Positions 34,744-47,000 of a DNA stretch of 64,000 nt are shown one piece after another. The position numbers and the translations under genes were made by a program. The notes under the pieces were generated by a model, which saw only the letters and a list, made by a program, of their open reading frames with translations, made no database searches and was not told where the DNA came from. Every line of letters begins with the position of its first letter. Positions within the stretch are counted from its first letter, which is position 1. Location: the NCBI GenBank assembly GCA_032622095.1, contig CP136061.1:19782991-19846990 (forward strand), in the 5' to 3' direction. The stretch is from Siphonodentalium dalli. Lineage: Eukaryota; Mollusca; Scaphopoda; Gadilida; Siphonodentaliidae.

Positions 34744-36261
34744 AACGAGAATGAAGTGTTAAGGTCCACTGTGTGTGTTTTCGTGAAGTGTTAAGGTCCA
34801 CTGTGTGTGTTGTCGTGAAGTGTTAAGGTCCACTGTGTGTGTTGTCGTGAAGTATTAAGGTCCACTGTGTGTGTTGTCGTGAAGTGTTAAGGTCCACTGT
34901 GTGTGTTGTCGTGAAGTGTTAAGGTCCACTGTGTGTCTTGTTGTGAAGTGTTAAGGTCCACTGTGTGTGTTGTCGTGAAGTATTAAGGTCCACTGTGTGT
35001 GTGTTGTCGTGAAGTGTTAAGGTCCACTGTGTGTGTTGTCGTGAAGTATTAAGGTCCACTGTGTGTGTGTTGTCGTGAAGTGTTAAGGTCCACTGTGTGT
35101 GTTGTCGTGAAGTGTTAAGGTCCACTGTGTGTGTTGTCGTGATGTGTTAAGGTCCACTGTGTGTGTTGTCGTGAAGTATTAAGGTCCACTGTGTGTGTTG
35201 TCGTGAAGTGTTAAGGTCCACTGTGTGTGTTGTCGTGAAGTGTTAAGGTCCACTGTGTGTGTTGTCGTGAAGTATTAAGGTCCACTGTGTGTGTTGTCGT
35301 GAAGTGTTAAGGTCCACTGTGTGTGTTGTCGTGAAGTGTTAAGGTCCACTGTGTGTGTTGTCGTGAAGTATTAAGGTCCACTGTGTGTGTTGTCGTGAAG
35401 TGTTAAGGTCCACTGTGTGTGTTGTCGTGAAGTGTTAAGGTCCACTGTGTGTGTTGTCGTGAAGTGTTAAGGTCCACTGTGTGTGTTGTCGTGAAGTATT
35501 AAGGTCCACTGTGTGTGTGTTGTCGTGAAGTGTTAAGGTCCACTGTGTGTGTTGTCGTGAAGTGTTAAGGTCCACTGTGTGTGTTGTCGTGATGTGTTAA
35601 GGTCCACTGTGTGTGTTGTCGTGAAGTATTAAGGTCCACTGTGTGTGTTGTCGTGAAGTGTTAAGGTCCACTGTGTGTGTTGTCGTGAAGTGTTAAGGTC
35701 CACTGTGTGTGTTGTCGTGAAGTATTAAGGTCCACTGTGTGTGTTGTCGTGAAGTGTTAAGGTCCACTGTGTGTGTTGTCGTGATGTGTTAAGGTCACAT
35801 AAGTCATCGTTCCCATGAAAGACAACTGTTCCAAACGAGAATGAAGTGTTAAGTTCCACTGTGTGTGTTGTCGTGAAGTATTAAGGTCCACTGTGTGTGT
35901 TGTCGTGAAGTGTTAAGGTCCACTGTGCGTGTTGTCGTGAAGTGTTAAGGTCCACTGTGTGTGTTGTCGTGAAGTGTTAAGGTCCACTGTGTGTGTTGTC
36001 GTGAAGTATTAAGGTCCACTGTGTGTGTTGTCGTGAAGTGTTAAGGTCCACTGTGTGTGTTGTCGTGATGTGTTAAGGTCCACTGTGTGTGTTGTCGTGA
36101 TGTGTTAAGGTCCACTGTGTGTGTTGTCGTGAAGTGTTAAGGTCCACTGTGTGTGTTGTCGTGAAGTGTTAATGTCCACTGTGTGTGGTGTCGTGAAGTG
36201 TTAAGGTCCACTGTGTGTGTTGTCGTGAAGTGTTAAGGTCTACTGTGTGTGTTGTCGTGAT
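34744..36261. repeat. 32-bp satellite array in an AGPAT intron
   Basis: Nearly perfect copies of GTGAAGTGTTAAGGTCCACT + GTGTGTGTTGTC, roughly 45 units, with common variants (GAAGTATT, GATGTGTT, an extra GT). The block 35794-35850 repeats the unique DNA preceding the array (34706-34770), so a whole segment including array start was duplicated. The ORF reading DLNTSRQHTQWTLTLH-type protein is the repeat in translation. The array stops about 25 bases from the AGPAT splice donor at 36285. Confidence 0.95.
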
Positions 36262-36285
36262 CAATCATAATCCACAGTTAATTAC

Positions 36286-36364
36286 CTTCTCCTTGAATAA
36301 TTTCCGGAGCCAATTACCACACGCTTCATCTGATTCCACAGGAACGTCGTCTAACTCCAATCTC
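36286..36364 (-). CDS. AGPAT3/4: AGPAT3/4-like acyltransferase, short WLRKLFKEK exon
   Basis: A 79-bp exon between the acceptor CGTTGCAG and the donor GTAATT. Its first base completes the split arginine codon from the exon at 50622. The next 26 codons read RLELDDVPVESDEACGNWLR and KLFKEK. In AGPAT3/4 the same position holds an R-R-[IF]-P..[ED]IP stretch followed by W..KL[YF]QEKD. The exon runs in phase 0 into DDLYDAYLETGDFP of the next exon, which restores the EKD junction of the family. The 32-bp satellite array begins only about 25 bases inside the downstream intron. The upstream intron is about 14.3 kb. Confidence 0.88.
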
Positions 36365-36429
36365 CTGCAACGATTTAGGCCACATTTAAAATATCTTTGT
36401 TTCTCCTGACCCACCCAAAATTTCAAGAA

Positions 36430-36505
36430 TCAGCTTAGGTAGGTAGGTAGGTAGGTATGTAGGTAGGTATGTATGTAGGTAGGTAGGTATGCAGGTAGGT
36501 GGCTG
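36430..36505. repeat. (TAGG)n microsatellite
   Basis: Tetranucleotide TAGG with TATG variants. It lies about 70 bases upstream (gene direction) of the AGPAT acceptor at 36365. Confidence 0.9.
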
Positions 36506-36514
36506 GATGATTGA

Positions 36515-37560
36515 AGGCCTATTTAATTTTGGAACACCCAGAGATCACATTATATAAACTATATGCCATATTATATACCACTTGAAAGAGGAAGCTCAAA
36601 AACACTGTATTATCAACTTATTCGGTGTAATAAACTGTGAAGATGTTTTTGTTGAGTTATCAACGTGTTTTCTGTGCTTAAGTTTCATCTGGATTGCACT
36701 GCAAAGTCTATTATTTTCAATGGAAGGGGAATAATTCTATATCTTTGGTTGAATTGTTGCATTCTGGGAGCCAAGCGATGGAAATGTTTCTATGAGTTTA
36801 GCTCTTTTCTATTACTCTATGGACACCTTCTGAGACAGAGAGGTTCCAAATGGTGATACATTATAGTATTTCAATCATATTTATGTCATAGATTGTTATT
36901 AAAACCATATATCAAAAATATTCAGATAATAAGTTCAGCAAACGATCATTGGTTGTCTGTTAACCCTTTACCCAACAAAACGGCCAAAAACGCCCAAATA
37001 AAGCTTCAACAGCCTAAAATATCTTCGGTCTGTCTCAATAACACCATACAAATATGGATATCATTGGAACCGGTTCATTGACCACATTGTGATGGTTACA
37101 GTTATGCCCTGTGCCAATGCATTCTCTTATATATGCGAGTCGACCATAGGTCGCCTCGCATATATAAGAGAATGCATTGGCCTAAAAAAAAAAAATTCTT
37201 ACATTTTTTAACAATTTTTATAATATTTTCTACATTCTTTGACAATTTTATCATTTTAAATATGTGTTAAGCCAATGCATTCTCTTATGTATGCGAGGCG
37301 ACCTATGGTCGACTCGCATATATAAGAGAATGCATTGGCACAGGGCCGTTCTGTTGGGTAAAGGGTTAAACTTATTATCTGGACATTTCCATCCAGGGCT
37401 CTTTCTGTACTTGCATTATAAGTTGTTTACTTATTTTTCTTGAAAAAAAAAACCCTCCAGATGAATAATAGACCACTCCATGCAATGTATACTGTTAATG
37501 AGAGAATGCATTTAGTAAAGAAATGGTTAATGTAGCTAGTTTATGAAATGTTTTTGAGAT
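36515..37560. repeat. dispersed repeat, copy split by a piggyBac MITE
   Basis: 36515-36925 matches 62468-62880 in direct orientation (AGATCACATTATATAAA, GTATTATCAACTTAT, CGGTGTAATAAACTGTGAA, TTTCATCTGGATTG). After the MITE at 36960-37369 it continues with ACTTATTATCTGGACATTTC and GATGAATAATAGACCACTCC (to about 37520), words also present near 56480-56575 and 62995. The 68-bp satellite unit is a part of this family. Confidence 0.7.
36960..37369. mobile_element. piggyBac-type MITE with two 67-bp hairpins
   Basis: TTAA|CCCTTTACCCAACA at the left and CTGTTGGGTAAAGGG|TTAA at the right. Hairpins starting CCAATGCATTCTCTTAT lie at about 37112-37178 and 37272-37338. It is in inverted orientation relative to the copies at 17349 and 51659. 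Confidence 0.88.
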
Positions 37561-38843
37561 TAAATCATTATGTGATCTATTCCTCTAATTGCTTCATTTT
37601 GCTGGCTCCACGGCCATTCTACATGACGGTAAATTGTCCTATAATGATTGACCAAGTAGCCTACAATGAATTAATATCTTATACTGCAACAGATATACAA
37701 TGTCACTGGTGTTTATTTTGATGCGATGTTTTTTTTATTTTCCAATAATATTTTGAGATACTTTATTTAAAAATAAGGAATCTCTAATTGCGCTTATTCG
37801 AGATTCGTTATTGCGCCTAAGCTTAATTATTTATTAAATGTCAATTTGGCTTCCCATACATGTACATTATATACACAATATAATGTGCGCATGTAACATA
37901 TATTAGTCAATGGAGGTATTACTACCTAAATCTACAGCAATTTATTAACTGTGTCGGGGAATATGTTGGGTTTATTTGCTTTTCGCATTAGCCTTCATTA
38001 CGTTGCTATCGATGACGTAAATGACGTCATCTACTTTTAAGATGGCGACAGTCGTACTGACATAGATTTTAGTATATGGTAGGCCTACTGATCTCTGATG
38101 GGAATGCACGTTACAGAGTGATATCCAGCTTTGTGTAGTGTTTTATCTATGAGCCAGAGACGAGTCATTACGTGCGCTCGCGCAACAGTATGGCGATCAG
38201 TCAGATTCGTAGGTACGTACGTTGGTGTCACCCTACTGATTTCACTCCATGCCGGCGACGTTACGGAGTAGATTATAGAGTTGACACCCTCGGCACTGAC
38301 TTCCGTTACTAGCTCGTTGCTATATAAACAAACCAGCGATGTGGCTTTTGTCGAAAATTGACAGTCAGTACATTCGCCCTGTATACATGTACTTTCAGAA
38401 AATACAAAACACCACAACGTTATACCCCACCAATGTCAGTGTCTCGATATCATTTGACCAAATTTCTTGACATGAAACCGCGACAGACACGGCGTGAAAT
38501 ACATCGCATTGAGTAAACAATTTCCCATTGTTTCAATTCAACTTCAAGATAACGGTAAAATCAAAACCGCAATTTGTAAGTGGTAAACATCTGAAAAAGA
38601 CATCAGGTACCCGCAGAAACTAATTGTTGTGCATATTTATTTCTATTTGAGGTGGCAATTTTTCATGTTTATCAGTATTTTTAACGATAAGAGCGATGGT
38701 AATTGGGGGACTATATTTTATCTAGCGCATTAAATTTAAAATAAAAAGTTGTGAATTGGCTGAGTGTTTTCTATGGCCGCACATTTTGTTGATAATTACG
38801 AGCCATTTGTTTGTCTAAATAACATTTCGAAGAGCATTAGAAT
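37561..38843. other. intronic DNA with a diverged hairpin-family arm
   Basis: 38340-38427 (AAAATACAAAACACCACAAC, GTTATACCCC) resembles one arm of the palindrome at 38844. The minus ORF 38085-38417 runs over it and has no domain. The rest is unassigned. Confidence 0.4.
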
Positions 38844-39011
38844 GGGGATAACAGTATGGTGTTTTGTGATTTCGGAAAGGTACATGGCGAATATACTGTG
38901 GCAAATACCCGTTAATGGGCTCCGGCTCCGCCGTCGCCCATTAACTAAATTTGCCACAGTATATTCGCCATGTACCTTTCCAAAATCACAAAACACCACA
39001 CTGTTATCCCC
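38844..39011. mobile_element. 168-bp palindromic MITE
   Basis: GGGGATAACAGTATGGTGTT on the left mirrors AACACCACACTGTTATCCCC on the right. The pairing runs to the centre GGGCTCCGGCTCCGCCGTCGCCC. The arms are almost identical. Confidence 0.8.
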
Positions 39012-41879
39012 TAAATAAAATTATTGAAGATTGTAATTGTCTTTTTTTGCTAACATTAAATTAAATTAAATTAAATAAATTAAGTAAAATACAGTGAAAT
39101 AATTTTTTTTATTACATTTTTGCGCACGTTGGCATCTCTCTGAGTGCATTCTAGTTCAGTTGGCGATCAGCTGATTCGTTTTCGTCTACAATTAATTTGT
39201 CAAAACAGTCGCCTGACAGCAATAATTTTAAATCGAAATCACGAAACCGCATATAATAACGAGAGGCCGATCACGATCGGCAGATGTTTAACCCATACCT
39301 TGGCGATAGCGATTAGCTATTTTTATAAATTTTATAAATCTTTACATCAACCTTTTCATGAGAGCTAAAGTTTCAACAATTCACACTTAATATAGTGATC
39401 ATGTGAAAAATATTTAGTTATCACATTGTGTCAACAGGATTGGCGGAGGATGTTAATATTTTTAAGCAAATAAACCAAATGACCCTCACTATGCAGGTTA
39501 GGGGTGTGTTCTTGTCAACTATGCCAAGAACTACATGTATAAACATAATCAATGGAAATATTTGAGTTATAGAATCGGATAGAATACCCAAACTAATGAA
39601 CCCAAACTAATGAACTGATAAACACAAAATAGTCTATACAAAGCATATCATTGGATTTAGAAACCCATACAATAAGTCAGTCTCAAGAATACCAGCACCA
39701 TTAATATTACCCTGGAGCCCAAATGCAATTGAGGGAATTTCAAAATAAGACATTTCCTCTAATGATGAATATATAATTGGTGATTCATTGAAACCCTTAC
39801 TGAACCTGGATCAAAGTGAAATGGATAATATTATATCTGTCTATCGCATAATATGTGTCTATGGAATGGTTTAATTTTAATCCCAAATCCATGCAAATCA
39901 AAAGTGGATCACCATCAACCTGGACATAATATAGGAGAATGATCAAATGAAAAGCATCAAAACCATATGATGTGTGGAGAGGGTTAATCATTTGCAATGA
40001 CATATCATGGAACTTGGAATGTGTGGATTAATTTTTGTCTAAGATAAGACAACAGTGTATGTAGACAACAATGTCTGTAAAACATCCCTACAAAGTAACA
40101 ATGGACTATTCCAATTTAATATTTTAGAATAGGTGTCCTATAGCGTTTACATAAACTTTAGTAATGAACCTGTTTCAGTAAAGGGGTTAACTTAATATTG
40201 CACAGAAAACAGAACTCCACCAGATAGCCATCAATCAATTTGACATTAATATGATAACAAATCCTGCCAGCCAAGAGTACCACTATCAGGCTTTATAGCA
40301 TGTCCCTAGTGATAATTAACTCATTTCAATTACACACATGGTCTGCCAGATATGTTCTCTTAAAATTCCCAGCAGTAATTACTTGAATTATAAAGGGTCA
40401 TAACTCTGTTAAAATATATCGGATCAAACCCATATTCGAACTCGATCTGTATTTAGGGGTGATAAATTCATATACCAAATTTGGTGCTGATCAGATGAAA
40501 AATGTTTTGAGTCATAGCAGCTTGGGTGAATTCTAAGTAAACATAAGAGTGAAAAGGGTTAATTAAACAATACCAAAAACCATACAAACGAAGAACATGC
40601 TAAGAAAAACCTAGGTAAGAAATATGAGGCAGATCAGAAGAAATATGTTCAACTTATTGCATTGGATAGCATGTGTGTAAAGGGTTAATTATTTTCTAAA
40701 CCGATCAACCAATCAATACCAAAAACTATACAGATGAGGGGCATGTCATCATAAACCTACATATCAAATATGAACACAATCGGACAAAATATACTTCGGT
40801 TTTAGCATCGGATTTTTGTTTTTTTAATTTTATTTTCGAAAAAAGGGTCATAACTCCTTTAAAATAAATCGGATCAAACCCATATTCGAACTCGATCTGT
40901 ATTTTGGGCTCTGAAACTCGCATACCAAATTTGGTTCCGATCAGATAACGAGAGGCCGATCACGATCGGCAGATGTTAACCCATCCCTTGGCGATAAAAA
41001 TTTAATATGATCGGATAAATGAGAGTTTTGGTGTTGAATTATAGAGTATACTGTTATGTACTAATATAGACAAATGTACATAACACAAATTATTGGAATT
41101 TATGGGTCACTGGCATTTATATAAGAGAATGCACTGGTACAGGATCTGTAATGCTAAACCGCCACAGCCAGCAAGTCCGTGGGTTAAATGTGTAGGTGTG
41201 CCCTGGACATGGAATACTTGGGTTAAGAGAGTCCAATTTAAGTTTACAATAATAATGTGTCCTAGTATACAGATAAGCAACCTCACCACTGACCCATTAA
41301 TATCAATTATATAGCACAGCTGTCAAAAAATCACAGGAATTGTTTATGTTGAACACTGACCTCTATTAAACCAATAACAATTATAATGATATCAGACCAT
41401 CTGAAGATATAACTCTGCAGCACAGATGTCCAAGTCTACTGTTAATATCATGTGATGTTTATTGTTGAATCTTTATTTTAAATTAGATACCACAGGCTTC
41501 TTTATCAGATTATTTGCACATTGGCATAAGAGACATCAGAAAATAATATAGCTTTATCAATAGCTAAGTAGTCCAAATGCAATTGGTGAATTGGATTTAA
41601 TGTTGCTCCAAACAGATTTACCAGTACATAACACAAGATTTTGGACCGATTTAATCAAATTTGGTGTGGTGATTCGGGGTACCCTTGGCAGAGTTATAAT
41701 GGTTATAATTGTTTTTAATTATTTTAAAAAATTAAAGGGACACATTGGAAATCTTTTTATCAACTTGTATCATAATCATCAATATCTAAATGAAAACAAA
41801 TGACAATGTCAATGAATTTTTTTTTATTATTATTATTATAAAAGTTAAAAATAATTTATTTTTTAAATCGATTTTTTTT
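39012..41879. repeat. degenerate family A monomers and other dispersed repeats
   Basis: Contains a (TTAAA)n tract (39055-39085), two copies of ACGAGAGGCCGATCACGATC + GGCAGATG (39258 and 40946), and family A words: GGGTCATAACTC with ATCGGATCAAACCCATATTC at 40400, 40850 and 41890; ACCAAAAACTATACAGATGA at 40720. 41112-41144 is a fragment of the 67-bp hairpin. 41640-41700 shares AAATTTGGTGTGGTGATTC with 24430. No gene is seen. Confidence 0.5.
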
Positions 41880-42430
41880 TCTTTTCGAAAAAGGGTCATA
41901 ACTCCTTTAAAATAAATCGGATCAAACCCATATTCGAACTAGATCTGTTTGAGTTATGGCAGAATGTGTGAATTCTAAGTAGAAAAAGGGCCATAACTCT
42001 GTAACAAAAACTCGGATCAAACCCAAATTCGAACTCGATTTGCATTTTGGGCTGATATACCCATATACAAAATTTGCTTCTGATTGGATAGAAAATGTTT
42101 GAGTTATCGCATTACACGTGAAGTGTCTACGGACGGACAGACGGACGGACGGCACGACAGACGGACGGACGGACGGACGAACGACGAGTGGTCAATCCGG
42201 ACAACGACACTATGTTTACCATACATGGTATGGGTAAACATAAAAATTGTTCGAGTTATGACAGCATGCGTGAATTCGAGGTCGAAAAAGGGCCATAACT
42301 CCATAAAAAAAATTCGGATCAAACCCATATTTGAACTCGATCTGTATTTTGGTCTGAGAAACTCATATACAAAATTTGGTTCCGATCGGATAGAAATTTT
42401 TTGAGTTATCGCACCATGCGTAAAGTGTCC

Positions 42431-42467
<37 letters not shown>

Positions 42468-42545
42468 TGGACGGACGGACACACGACGAGTGGTCAATCC
42501 GGACGTCGACATTATGTTTACCACACTATGGTATGGGTAAACATA
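41880..42545. mobile_element. two tandem family A ends: monomer + (ACGG/ACAG)n + hairpin
   Basis: Two successive modules. Each has AAAAAGGG[TC]CATAACTC, TCGGATCAAACCCA, GAGTTATCGCA, a tetranucleotide tract (42124-42180 and 42430-42480), GAGTGGTCAATCCGGAC and a hairpin TATGTTTACC...GGTAAACATA (42211-42242 and 42513-42545), then AAAA. The ORF at 42104-42484 reading VHLSVCLSVCLSVC-type protein is the microsatellite. Confidence 0.75.
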
Positions 42546-43849
42546 AAAAGGAAACCGACGGCTGAACATATATCATTCGTGGGTACATGTACAAGCAAAT
42601 ATTGATTTTCCATTTTCGGCAAGCCGCTCGTGGAAAATCGGTATTTGATTGTACCCACTCATGATAATTCTCGTTTTCAGTCAAAAGCCATAGTAATTCT
42701 CTCGTATCATCGTTGATTATTTGCCCTGCTAATTGATATATCGTACTGACCTACATGTCCACCTATACGTCGCTCGGCACAATTTCAAAGTAAAATGTGA
42801 GACTTCCGGTGCGAAACTGACCGAGGAAAGTTTTCATCGACGAATACTGTTCTTATCAGGAAAATGATGACATTGATAACATTTCATAACATTATCCGAA
42901 ACTGTACTGCATAAAGAGTCTGAATGCATGCCCATTTAATACTCTCGTCATCATTTTGAAGACAAGCGCTAAGGGTCGTCACATGGAGACATCTATCGCT
43001 AGAAAACTGGACGTTTCTAGTCGAAATCTAAAGAGCATTGCTCGGGCGACAATTGAACTTACTTGGGCGATAACAGAACATACAGGGCGGGAATCGGAGC
43101 GAAAACATAAATCACCAATTACAGCATTTTGCTGGGCTTTTTTGGCAACAAAATGATCGGGGAACATGTCGCAGTTGAAGCTAGAGGTAAACATTAACAT
43201 AATATGTTATTAAACTTAACTTATATCTGTCTTTGTTAGTGTTTCGGAAGGTAAATTTGAAAATTGCTCGGTCGACAAGCGGAAAAACTCACAAGGTAAT
43301 CAGCATTTGCTTGGGGGGAATGAGATTCCAGGAGCAGATCCTCCACAGTGACTATTTCTATCAGTCACTTTTAAATCGCGTTCATATTTCGGGAACCTGA
43401 AGGTACCTTTATCACAAAAAAACCCATGCAGTGATAGTGCAGTGATAGTGACAAATTCAGCCGTTGGTGTTATGTCAGGTATGGACTTCCCAACTGTTGA
43501 ATATTTTGACATGTGTGGGGGGGTGGGGTGAGACACCCCATATCACCAGATCCCTGACTGCACTGTTGAGGACTGTCAGGGTTTGTTTTTGTTGAGAACA
43601 TGGATTGAATTCTAGGAGATTTGGTTAAGAGCCGAATGAATCCGCCATCATATACACACACATGCCTGAATGTTCGTGATTGCAAGGCAAGATAGAATAA
43701 ATAATTAATGAATTCATATTAGAACTTTCTGCAGAAAATTAGCTTCAATGATTGTTACATCATTATTATTAGCCTTTGGTCTTTCTGGATATCAGGCACT
43801 CTTCGATTTCATATAAACTGCAGACACATGTGTTGTTGTCGAATATATG
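42546..43849. other. intronic DNA, no recognised gene
   Basis: ORFs at 42956-43200 and 43300-43685 overlap on both strands and show no domain. A short inverted pair (CAAATATTGATTTTCC and GGAAAATCGGTATTTG) lies near 42595-42650. Confidence 0.4.
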
Positions 43850-44014
43850 ATTACATTATGCCATGAATCTCTACTCTGGCTAATGCCCATATGGCGATCA
43901 TATTCCATCAGTGCAAAACTTGGGAACTTTTTTATGTTTTGACAGGGAATCTTATAAAGTCGTGGAATATATTTATTACTTATAATCTGTTCCTTAATAA
44001 TGTACTTCACTGTA

Positions 44015-47000
44015 TAGTCCGGCCGCCAGGTCACGGATGCGTGTTTTGGCGTATAAAGTTTTTTTCTCTGCGGATTTTGTAAATTCAGGTATCCGACATC
44101 AAGATTTTATCGGCTGGCCATCTGTCAGCCTTGAGCAATTTTTTTTATAGCGCCCTAAAAAGTATACCCCCCCCCCCATTTTTTTCACAGACGTAAAACC
44201 AGTTACTTGGAATTTATTGCAAACTAACATGACTAATCTAGTAAAATATATATATTTTCATGAAGCTAAGGTATAATGACACTATTTTGGCCCAAAATTG
44301 AAACTCACCATCCAAGATGGCCACCAAAATGGCCGCCGGAAGTTGAAAATATATCATTTTTTCACAATTATCTTCTAGATCAGTTCATGATGTTTGGAAC
44401 TGGTTGAGTAATATGACTTTATTTTGTATTTTTTATATTAACTGATCATTGGAGCAATTATATATGCCATTATTGGGGTCCTATCCGCTTGTGATCCCTC
44501 AAAAATTCGATTTTACAGAAAGCGGTATAAAATTTCACAAAAAATCACAACTGGGATTCTAGTCATATTTCAACAAGACATGAACAGAAGGTTGCAATTA
44601 TGTGAGGCATACCATTACATATGAATATTCCAACTCACTGGAACCAAAATTCTTACTTTGGCTCAAAATGGCTGCCAAAATATGGAAAATGGTAAATATT
44701 GATTGCCCTAGGGTGTCCCGTAATCGCTTACAAGTTGTGGTTGATGTACAAAATTGGCTATTCTGCCTTCTATACATTGAATACTAACATGTCTGCTGCA
44801 CCATGGTTAATTGTTACTGTTATCGCCACTGACATCACCAAAAATATTGGACTTTTCTCTCAAAAACTTGACATAAATATCGGCAAAAATTAACTTTTCA
44901 GATTTGGATCTTTTTTTCTAGTAATATGTAACTATCTTTAGATTGAAAGGTGTTTATTGTATTGGTCTATCTTAAATGTGTCACACTACGGTGTTTATAG
45001 ACCAAATTGCTCAAAATTGCTTCCAAAATGGCAATCAAATTGGTAAAAGTTATTTTTTAATATATATCATTATAATATTATATATATAACATTATTCTCT
45101 GCGTTATCCGAAAATGTAGCAAATTGTGACTCACTTGGTTATTATACGTGTTAGGTAATTAACTGACAACTAAATGTTCTATTATGGTTGTCCCAGTTCC
45201 GAATGGGGCATGACAAATTCATTTTAAAGTATGGAAATTTGCGGAGAACCTCTTTTGTGATTCTGACCATATTATTGAAAGGAAATGGGCAGAACTTTGA
45301 GACGGAACTGAGATGAACCATAATATGTGGCTCTTCTGGTCCATTGTGATAAACCAATATCAACTGGATACAGGATGGTTGCCAAGATGGTAGCCAGGGA
45401 GTTACTCCATGTGAGGTGAATAGGTATACATGGAGTTAATGTATGTCATGAATGATGTGAATATTTATACAATGAGTGACTATATGGTTATGAGTGTGTT
45501 GTCCATAGTGAGATGTATGGGTATACAGGGAGAGGTCATGGTCATGTGTGGGGTGAATCGGTATGAATGGTGTGACTGCATGGTGTAGGGTTGTGTGTAT
45601 CATGTACGGGTGCACCTTGTGTGCCTGTATGGACATTGATGTGGTGTATGGATGTAGCTACATGGTCATATATGTATTGATTATATATATGGAGTGACTG
45701 TAAGGTCTTGGGTGGGATGTACATGTGTTTCTGTATGCTCACGAATGGGGTGTGTGGATAAATAGTGAGTGATTTTATGGTCAGGGGTAATGTGTATGGT
45801 ATACATATTCACCTCACCATTGGCCATATCACTCACTGTATCCTTATTTGTCACACCATAACCGAATAGCCACGAAAGATATACGAATACACCCCAGCCA
45901 TGTCAGTATAGTCACTCCATGTGATCATATATGCACATCATCCGTGGCCATATAGCCACTCGCTATATACACATACACCTCGCCCATGACCATATAGCAA
46001 CACGATTGTACATCCGCATAACCTACACATGACCATACCGCCACGAGTTGCCAAGCAGGAACACCAGGTATACTCACACACCTGACAATTTAGTCACTTC
46101 CTGCATATATATTCATTACATTGATGATCATACAGTCACTCCTTGTATACCTACTCATCACACCATTGACCATACAGTCACTACCTGTATACATATTCCA
46201 CACACAGTCATATAACCACTCGATATATACATATGAAGCTCACCCTAGACCATAGAGTATCTCCAGGTATACATATGCACCTCACCACTGGCCATTCAGT
46301 CCTTCCAGATATACAAAATCCCGCACACACGACCACTCATACCATCCATACTTGCATATACACCTCACACATGACAATTCAGCAATGTACTGTATAATCA
46401 TACACGCCATCCATGATCATACAGCTAATCCCAACACACCCACCAATGATAATACATCCACGATATATATACATATACATCCCATCCATTACTACAAGGA
46501 CACTTCCTATATACCCACACGATAATGTCCACCCAGCTTACTCCAGGTATGCATATAGACTTCAATCATGACAGTACAGTCATTCCATGTATACCACACA
46601 TTACCCGTAACCATAATACACTCACTATTTATTCACACCCCATCCATGATCATACAGAAAACACATGTACATCCCACCCATGACCTTACAGTCACTCCAT
46701 ATATACATAATCAATACATAGATGACCATGTAGCTATATCCATACACCACACCAATGTCCACACAGGCACACTGGATGCATCCGTACGGGATAGACACAA
46801 CCATACACCATACAGTGACTCCATGCATACCAATACACCCCACACCTGACCATGACCTCTCCCTGTATACCTATAAATATCACTATGGACAACACAAGCA
46901 TAACCATATAGTCACTCATTGTATACATATTCACATCATTCATGACATACACTAACTCCATGTATACGTATTCACCTCACCTCACCTCTGATCATAGAGT

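Noticed and set aside
34919-35125. Repetitive protein DLNTSRQHTQWTLTLH
   Set aside because: Translation of the 32-bp satellite. Other frames give similar open runs, and units with extra GT break it.
34706-36261. CRISPR-like array at the 32-bp repeat
   Set aside because: Units abut directly with no unique spacers, and the DNA is clearly eukaryotic.
38085-38417. 110-aa minus-strand ORF
   Set aside because: It overlaps a diverged arm of a palindromic MITE family and shows no domain or splice support.
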